Below, in pieces: positions 59,575 through 64,000 of a stretch of 64,000 bases of DNA; position 1 is the first letter of the stretch; each line of letters starts with the position of its first letter. The notes beneath the pieces are model-generated. The model did not search any database, was not told where the DNA came from, and saw only the letters and a program-made list of their open reading frames with translations. Origin of the DNA: Candidatus Solirubrobacter pratensis (lineage in GTDB: Bacteria; Actinomycetota; Thermoleophilia; Solirubrobacterales; Solirubrobacteraceae); NCBI RefSeq assembly GCF_000425945.1, contig NZ_AUEK01000013.1, positions 162,952 to 226,951 on the forward strand, given 5' to 3'. The position numbers were made by a program, and so were the translations under genes.

Positions 59575-61005
59575 GTGGGAACCACGGAGAACGGAGCGCC
59601 GGCCCTGGCCGCGCGCTACACCGCCGCATTCGCCGCATATCTGTCGAACCGAGGCGAGCAGGCGCTCGGTGCCGCCTACGATCTCGGCCGCGAAGCGGTC
59701 GCCGCGCACCTCAGCATCCTGGATCTCGCCGAGGCGCACCACCAAGCGCTGCGCGCTGCCCTCGCGGGCGCCACGCCGTCCGAGGCGACACTGCAGGCGT
59801 CGGCGGACTTCCTGCGCGAGAGCCTGTCCACGTTCGAGAGCGTCCACCGCGGCTACCTCGAGGTGCAGGAGGCCGCGCGCCTCGAGCACGCGCACGTGGA
59901 GCAGCTGCGGGCCCTGTCGGACGCCTCGGTGGCGATCAACTCCTCGCTGACGGTCGAGGAGATCCTGCAGCTCACCGCCGACGCCGCGCGCTCGATCACG
60001 GCGGCCTCCCGCGCCACGGTCGGGATCGTCGCGCCCGACCCGCGCCTGCGCCCGCTCACCGCCACCTCTCCCCCGCGCGTGGACTCCGGCGAGCCCGCGC
60101 CCGCGCGGCTGTCCGCGCGGCTGCGGGCGCGCGAGCGCGAGCTCGGGATGCTCGACGTCGTCGACCGTGCCGGGCGCGAGTTCACGCCGCGCGACGAGGC
60201 GATCGTGACCCAGCTGGCCCAGCTGGCGTCCGTCGCGATCTCCAACGCGCAGCTCTATGAGCGCGAGCGCACGATCGCCCACACGCTCCAGCGCTCGCTG
60301 CGCCCGGGCGCGCTCCCGACCGTCCCGGGGCTCTCGGCCGCCGTCCGCTTCCACCCCGCCGGCGAGGGCATCGAGCTCGGCGGCGACTTCTACGACCTCT
60401 TCGGGTCCTCCGACGGCGGCTGGACGGCGCTGATCGGCGACGTCCAGGGCAAGGGCCCGGACGCCGCCGCGGTGACGGCGCTGGCGCGTCACACGATGCG
60501 CGCCGCCGCCGTCTACGAGCACCGCCCCAGCGGCGTGCTGACGACGATGCACCGCGCCCTGCGCGACCAGCAGACCGAGCGCTTCTGCACCGTCGCCTAC
60601 GCGCACCTGCGCGTCGGGCGCCGGCACCTGGGCGTCGAGCTCGCCTGCGGCGGGCACCCGCTGCCGCTGGTCGTCCACCGCGACGGCCGCGTCGATCCCG
60701 TCGGGCGGCTCGGGACGCTGCTGGGCTCCGACATCGAGCCGCTGTTGACCGACGTCGCCGTCGAGCTGACCGAGGGCGACGTGCTGGTGCTGTATACCGA
60801 CGGCGTGACGGAGGTCCGCCGCCGCCGGCGCGAGGTGTTCGGCCACCGCGAGCTCGTCGCCCTGCTCGAGCGCTGCGGCGGGCTGCCGCCGGACGCCGTC
60901 GCCGACCGCATCGAGAGCGCCGTGATCACCGCTTCTGAGGGCCGGCTGCGCGACGACGTCGCGATCCTCGCCTTCGGCCCCACCCCACAACCCCAAGGAG
61001 ACTGA
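59575..61005 (+). CDS. RsbU-like PP2C phosphatase with GAF sensor
   Basis: 476 residues. An N-terminal helical domain of about 110 residues (AARYTAAFAAYLSNRGEQAL, and DLAEAHHQAL as in RsbU N-termini that bind RsbT), a GAF domain (about 115-225), then a SpoIIE-type PP2C domain with LQRSLRPGALPTVPG, GGDFYDLF, IGDVQGKGPDAA and LYTDGVTEVRRR. All metal-binding Asp residues are present. It should dephosphorylate an RsbV-type anti-anti-sigma factor when RsbT is released. It heads the stressosome operon. Confidence 0.88.
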   Translation: MGTTENGAPALAARYTAAFAAYLSNRGEQALGAAYDLGREAVAAHLSILDLAEAHHQALRAALAGATPSEATLQASADFLRESLSTFESVHRGYLEVQEAARLEHAHVEQLRALSDASVAINSSLTVEEILQLTADAARSITAASRATVGIVAPDPRLRPLTATSPPRVDSGEPAPARLSARLRARERELGMLDVVDRAGREFTPRDEAIVTQLAQLASVAISNAQLYERERTIAHTLQRSLRPGALPTVPGLSAAVRFHPAGEGIELGGDFYDLFGSSDGGWTALIGDVQGKGPDAAAVTALARHTMRAAAVYEHRPSGVLTTMHRALRDQQTERFCTVAYAHLRVGRRHLGVELACGGHPLPLVVHRDGRVDPVGRLGTLLGSDIEPLLTDVAVELTEGDVLVLYTDGVTEVRRRRREVFGHRELVALLERCGGLPPDAVADRIESAVITASEGRLRDDVAILAFGPTPQPQGD

Positions 61006-61913
61006 TGGCTGACCCCACTGAAGCCGCCGCATCGGCGGCGGACGGCCACCAGGACGCGAGTGCCGACCTCCTCCGCGAGCTCGTCGCGCACCTCCGCAAC
61101 AACCGCACCCAACTGCGCCAGGAGTGGGCCCGCCGGATCGGCGAGGCGCGACTGCTGACCGCGCTCACGCAGGACGAGATCTTCTCGGAGGCCACATCGG
61201 TCTACGACAACTACGTCGAGGTGCTGGAGACCGGTTCCGTGGAGGCGCTGCAGGACTACGCGCGCAACCTCTCCGAGCGCATCATCCCCCGCGGGGTCGA
61301 GACCGACGAGGTGCTCGGCATCGTGCTGCTGCTGCGCGACGTGCTCGCGCGCTCGCTGTTCGAGAAGTACCAGGCGGACTTCCAGGTCCTCAACGAGGTG
61401 CTCGACGCCTACGAGCCGGCCGCCAACCGCATCGCCAACACCGTGGGCGTGAACTTCGTCCAGGAGCGCGAGCGCATCATCCGCCAGCAGCAGGAGGCGA
61501 TCCGCGAGCTCTCCACGCCGGTCCTCCAGGTGCGCGAGCGGCTGCTGATCCTCCCGATCATCGGCGTGCTCGACGGGCAGCGCGCCCGGCAGCTGACCGA
61601 GCAGCTGCTGCGCGGCATCCGCACCAACCGCGCGCGCGTGGTCGTGATCGACATCACCGGCGTGCCGACGATCGACTCCACGGTGGCCAACCACCTCGTC
61701 CAGACCGTCGACGCGTCGCGGCTGATGGGCGCGTCGGTGATCATCACGGGCCTCTCGCCCGAGATCGCGCAGACGCTCGTCACGCTCGGCGTCGACCTCT
61801 CCAAGGTCAACGCGGTCGGCGACCTCCAGGGCGGCATCGAGGAGGCCGAGCGGCTGCTCGGCTACACCGTCATCGGCGGCGGTGTCGAGATGCCCGCCGA
61901 CGACCGGGGGTAG
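61005..61913 (+). CDS. rsbR: Stressosome protein RsbR-like (N-terminal sensor plus STAS)
   Basis: 302 residues. The N-terminal part (about 25-165) fits the RsbRD-type helical sensor domain with LVAHLRNNRTQLRQEWARRI. The C-terminal STAS domain has STPVLQVRERLLILPIIGVL, TIDSTVANHLVQTVDASRL and GLSPEIAQTLVTLGVDL. The two sites phosphorylated by RsbT, both Thr in B. subtilis RsbRA, are Ser/Thr here. It forms the stressosome core with RsbS. The start overlaps the RsbU-like stop by one base. Confidence 0.92.
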   Translation: MADPTEAAASAADGHQDASADLLRELVAHLRNNRTQLRQEWARRIGEARLLTALTQDEIFSEATSVYDNYVEVLETGSVEALQDYARNLSERIIPRGVETDEVLGIVLLLRDVLARSLFEKYQADFQVLNEVLDAYEPAANRIANTVGVNFVQERERIIRQQQEAIRELSTPVLQVRERLLILPIIGVLDGQRARQLTEQLLRGIRTNRARVVVIDITGVPTIDSTVANHLVQTVDASRLMGASVIITGLSPEIAQTLVTLGVDLSKVNAVGDLQGGIEEAERLLGYTVIGGGVEMPADDRG

Positions 61914-61916
61914 GCG

Positions 61917-62288
61917 TTGGCCGTCCCGATCCTCAAGCAGGGGCCGTTCCTGATCGCGTCCATCCAGTCGGCGCTGACCGACACCGACGTGCTCCAGCTG
62001 CGCGACGACGTGATGGCGCAGGTCACGAAGAACCGCTCGCGCGGGATCATCGTCGACGTCACGGCGCTCGACGTGATGGACTCGTTCGTCTCTCGCTCGC
62101 TGCGCGGGATCGCGCAGATGACGCGCCTGCGCGGGGCCGAGACGGTGATCGTCGGCATCCAGCCGGAGGTCGCCTTCGCGATGGTCCAGCTCGGGATGAG
62201 CTTCGAGGACGTGCAGACCGCGCTCGATCTCGAGGAGGGATTGGCGCTGCTGCAGGCCCGGAAGGAGCCGGGCGAGAGTGGTGGGTGA
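61917..62288 (+). CDS. rsbS: Stressosome scaffold RsbS (STAS domain)
   Basis: 123 residues, a single STAS domain. TTG 61917 starts 3 bases after RsbR. VPILKQGPFLIASIQSAL opens the domain; the RsbT phosphorylation site is the Ser in ALDVMDSFVSRSLRGIAQM, followed by GIQPEVAFAMVQLGM. It binds and holds RsbT in the stressosome until phosphorylated. Overlaps rsbT by 11 bases. Confidence 0.94.
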   Translation: MAVPILKQGPFLIASIQSALTDTDVLQLRDDVMAQVTKNRSRGIIVDVTALDVMDSFVSRSLRGIAQMTRLRGAETVIVGIQPEVAFAMVQLGMSFEDVQTALDLEEGLALLQARKEPGESGG

Positions 62289-62688
62289 GGCCCAGGAGCG
62301 GATCGCGATCGAGTCCGACGCCGACGTGGTGACCGCGCGCCAGCGTGCGCGCCAGCTTGCGATCGGGCTGGAGATGCCGAGCACCGATCAGACGCTGTTG
62401 GCGACCGCGATCTCCGAGGTGGCGCGCAACATCACCGCCTATGCGGAGCGCGGCGAGGTGCTGCTGGAGCTGATCCGCGACGGCCGCGGGCGGCGCGGGA
62501 TCCGCGTGATCGCGCATGACGAGGGGCCGGGCATCGCCGATGTCGAGCGCGCGATGACGGACGGCTACACCACGGGGGGCGGGCTCGGGCTGGGGCTCCC
62601 GGGCGCGCGCCGGCTGGTGGACGAGTTCGAGATCGAGACGGCGCCCGGCGCCGGGACCACCGTGACGCTGGTGAAATGGACCCGCTAG
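62278..62688 (+). CDS. rsbT: Stressosome switch kinase RsbT
   Basis: 136 residues, a GHKL ATPase: N-box ATAISEVARNITAYAERGE, G1 DEGPGIADV, and G2 TTGGGLGLGLPGARRLVDEF. It phosphorylates RsbR and RsbS and then activates the RsbU-type phosphatase. GTG 62278 or 62281 is the start, with GAAGGAG upstream. The 3' end overlaps the RsbX-like gene by 13 bases. Confidence 0.94.
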   Translation: MVGEAQERIAIESDADVVTARQRARQLAIGLEMPSTDQTLLATAISEVARNITAYAERGEVLLELIRDGRGRRGIRVIAHDEGPGIADVERAMTDGYTTGGGLGLGLPGARRLVDEFEIETAPGAGTTVTLVKWTR

Positions 62689-63284
62689 ACGGCTGGCCCG
62701 AGGCGCTCGAACGCGGGATCGCCGGGGCCGCGCTCGAAGGCGAGGACCGCTCCGGCGATCTCGCCGTGTTCGCCCCGACCGGGCGCGGCGGGCTCGTCTG
62801 CTTGATCGACGGGCTCGGCCACGGCGGCCCGGCCGCCGACGCGTCGGCGCTCGCGGCGGAGGTGATCTGCGACCACGCCGAGGCGCCGCCGCAGGAGCTG
62901 CTCGACCGCTGCCACACGGTGCTGAAAGGCTCGCGCGGCGCCGTGATGACGCTGGCGTGGCTCGACGTGACCGACGCGAAGCTCGTGTGGACGGGCGTCG
63001 GCAACGTCGACGCGCGGCTGTGGCATCCCAGCGAGGGCGGCCGCCACGACGTGGCGCTCGTCTTCGGCGGCGTCGTCGGACACCAGGTGCCGCGCGTGCG
63101 CCCGTCCACGCTCGCGCTCACCCCGGGCGACCTGCTGGTGATGGTCACCGACGGCGTCGACGCGGGCTTCGCCGCGGCGCTCGACGGCGGCGGGACGGCG
63201 CAGGCGATCGCCGAGCGGATCTTCGACGATCACGCGAAGGGCTCAGACGACGCGCTGTGCGTCGTCGTCAGGTTCCGCGGATGA
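62676..63284 (+). CDS. RsbX-like PP2C phosphatase
   Basis: 202 residues, a minimal SpoIIE/PP2C domain. VCLIDGLGHGGPAADAS, TGVGNVDARLW, LVMVTDGVDAGF and SDDALCVVVRF give the metal and phosphate sites. It matches RsbX in size, fold and position after rsbT. RsbX resets the stressosome by dephosphorylating RsbS and RsbR. ATG 62676. Confidence 0.9.
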   Translation: MDPLDGWPEALERGIAGAALEGEDRSGDLAVFAPTGRGGLVCLIDGLGHGGPAADASALAAEVICDHAEAPPQELLDRCHTVLKGSRGAVMTLAWLDVTDAKLVWTGVGNVDARLWHPSEGGRHDVALVFGGVVGHQVPRVRPSTLALTPGDLLVMVTDGVDAGFAAALDGGGTAQAIAERIFDDHAKGSDDALCVVVRFRG

Positions 63285-63288
63285 CGCC

Positions 63289-63305
63289 GCCCGGCTTCGC
63301 CGGGC
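63289..63305 (+). terminator. Possible hairpin terminator of the stressosome operon
   Basis: GCCCGGC-TTC-GCCGGGC, a perfect 7-base stem 5 bases after the RsbX-like stop. There is no U-run, as is often the case in actinobacteria. Confidence 0.4.
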
Positions 63306-63481
63306 TCCGGCGGGTCGTCAACCTGCGTTGAAAACGGGTTTTGCCCTCCGGTTGCCGACCGCGGCGCCACCGTCTCGCCGGGCTCGGCGGGTCGTCAACC
63401 TGCGTTGAAAACGGGTTTCGCCCTCCGGTTGCCGACCGCGGCGCCACCGTCTCGCCGGGCTCGGCGGGTCGTCAACCTGCG
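63297..63481. repeat. Tandem 77-base repeat, about 2.4 copies
   Basis: The string GGGTCGTCAACCTGCG occurs at 63312, 63389 and (shortened) 63466, exactly 77 bases apart. Copies one and two are nearly identical (one indel, one T/C change). Each holds CAAC-CTGC-GTTG and AAAAC-GG-GTTTT stems. The last copy merges into the final codons and stop of the reverse CBS gene. No spacer diversity, so not a CRISPR. Confidence 0.85.
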
Positions 63482-63888
63482 TGCGACGTTACGACGGGGA
63501 CGTCGCAGATCGCGCCGTCGTCGGTCCAGCAGCGCACGATGTCGCGCATCGAGATGATCCCGCTCGGCTCGCCGTGCTCGACCACGACGAGGTGGCGGAA
63601 CCCGCCGCGCACCATCGCCGCCGCGGCCTGCTCCAGCGACCATTCGGGCGTTGCCAGCATCAGGTCGCCGGACTGGTGGTCGCCAACGGCTTCGCAATCC
63701 GCGTCCTGTCCCCGGGCGATCGAGTGCAGGATGTCGCGCTCCGTGAGGATCCCCGGGCCCATGCCGTCGGGGTCGAGCACCACGGCGGCGCCCACGTTGC
63801 GCTTCGCCATCTGCTCCGCGGCGCGGCGCAGCGTGTGCCCCGGCCCGACCGTGAGGACCACCTTGGTCATCGCCTCACGTACCTGCAT
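63472..63888 (-). CDS. Two-CBS-domain protein
   Basis: 138 residues from ATG 63888; an in-frame GTG 63951 would add 21 residues of unsure value. CBS1: VREAMTKVVLTVGPGHTLRRA to GILTERDILHSIA. CBS2: DLMLATPEWSLEQAAAAMV to GIISMRDIVR. CBS pairs bind adenine nucleotides and signal energy or nucleotide state. No catalytic domain attached. Its stop codon lies within the last copy of the tandem repeat. Confidence 0.9.
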   Translation of the reverse strand: MQVREAMTKVVLTVGPGHTLRRAAEQMAKRNVGAAVVLDPDGMGPGILTERDILHSIARGQDADCEAVGDHQSGDLMLATPEWSLEQAAAAMVRGGFRHLVVVEHGEPSGIISMRDIVRCWTDDGAICDVPVVTSHAG

Positions 63889-64000
63889 GCTCGCATCACC
63901 CGACCTGACCGGATAGCTTGCAACGATCGTCTCAAGCGTACCGAAACGCACGGCGCGGCCCGAGGCTTCGCCCCGAGACCTCGCGCCGGCGAGTTTCGCC

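Noticed and set aside
63297..63481. Possible CRISPR array
   Set aside because: The whole 77-base unit repeats with no variable spacers, copy number is about 2.4, and no cas gene is present.

Overview
The window is about 72 percent G+C chromosomal DNA with dense, mostly co-directional genes. Many genes are joined by 4-base ATGA, GTGA or TTGA overlaps, GTG and TTG starts are common, and several genes have a TANNNT box only 8 to 11 bases before the start codon, so their transcripts should be almost leaderless. Together with an actinobacterial-type cytochrome oxidase set, a stressosome, an ECF42 sigma factor with its DGPF partner and many GAF/NarL two-component genes, this points to a soil actinobacterium, most likely of the Thermoleophilia (Solirubrobacterales). 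That placement is inference. No rRNA, tRNA, insertion sequence or CRISPR array was seen.

Layout. 1-5945: uptake and catabolism operon (HyuA-type hydantoinase/oxoprolinase cut by the window edge, a beta-hydroxyacid dehydrogenase, and a CUT2 sugar-type ABC transporter with a lipoprotein binding protein). 5980-9123: PAS plus four-GAF histidine kinase. 9156-13920: two-gene FtsX/MacB-like ABC exporter. 14197-22520: first exopolysaccharide cluster (nucleotide-sugar dehydrogenase, processive family-2 glycosyltransferase, polysaccharide deacetylase, GlmS, two GH18-type secreted proteins and a 34-codon remnant of glmM). 22508-28702: signalling block with two receiver-only regulators, a PAS kinase that seems to start at CTG, a degenerate kinase-like protein, a NarL regulator and a three-GAF kinase. 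28898-35649: second exopolysaccharide operon that resembles the fungal galactosaminogalactan locus (shrunken epimerase, Agd3-like deacetylase, coiled-coil protein, GT4 glycosyltransferase, an 18-codon coupling ORF, a polytopic membrane protein, a spherulin-4/Sph3-like hydrolase). 35747-38047: NarL regulator, membrane kinase and a regulator that has lost its DNA-binding domain. 38002-40890: secreted amidase, followed by a scrap region with an HTH remnant.

41271-42050: a cyclic-di-GMP-I (GEMM-I) riboswitch in front of a secreted CAP-domain protein. 42022-45374: ECF42 sigma factor, DGPF protein and a membrane diguanylate cyclase. 45469-50158: DUF1015, OsmC and NUDIX genes, two small reverse genes, and a secreted subtilase. 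50777-53831: trxB, a YbhN-like flippase-type protein and a PAP2 phosphatase. 53928-55492: divergent glutamine amidotransferase and enoyl-CoA hydratase genes. 55558-59547: cytochrome c oxidase subunit II, subunit I, heme O synthase and two small membrane proteins. 59575-63284: complete stressosome module (RsbU-like, RsbR, RsbS, RsbT, RsbX-like). The window ends with a 77-base tandem repeat and a CBS-domain gene.

Common threads: two secreted-polysaccharide systems are embedded in two-component genes, c-di-GMP is made (43665-45374) and sensed (41271) within 2.5 kb, and at least four gene scraps (glmM, epimerase, regulator receiver end, HTH end) show that this accessory stretch has been rearranged recently.
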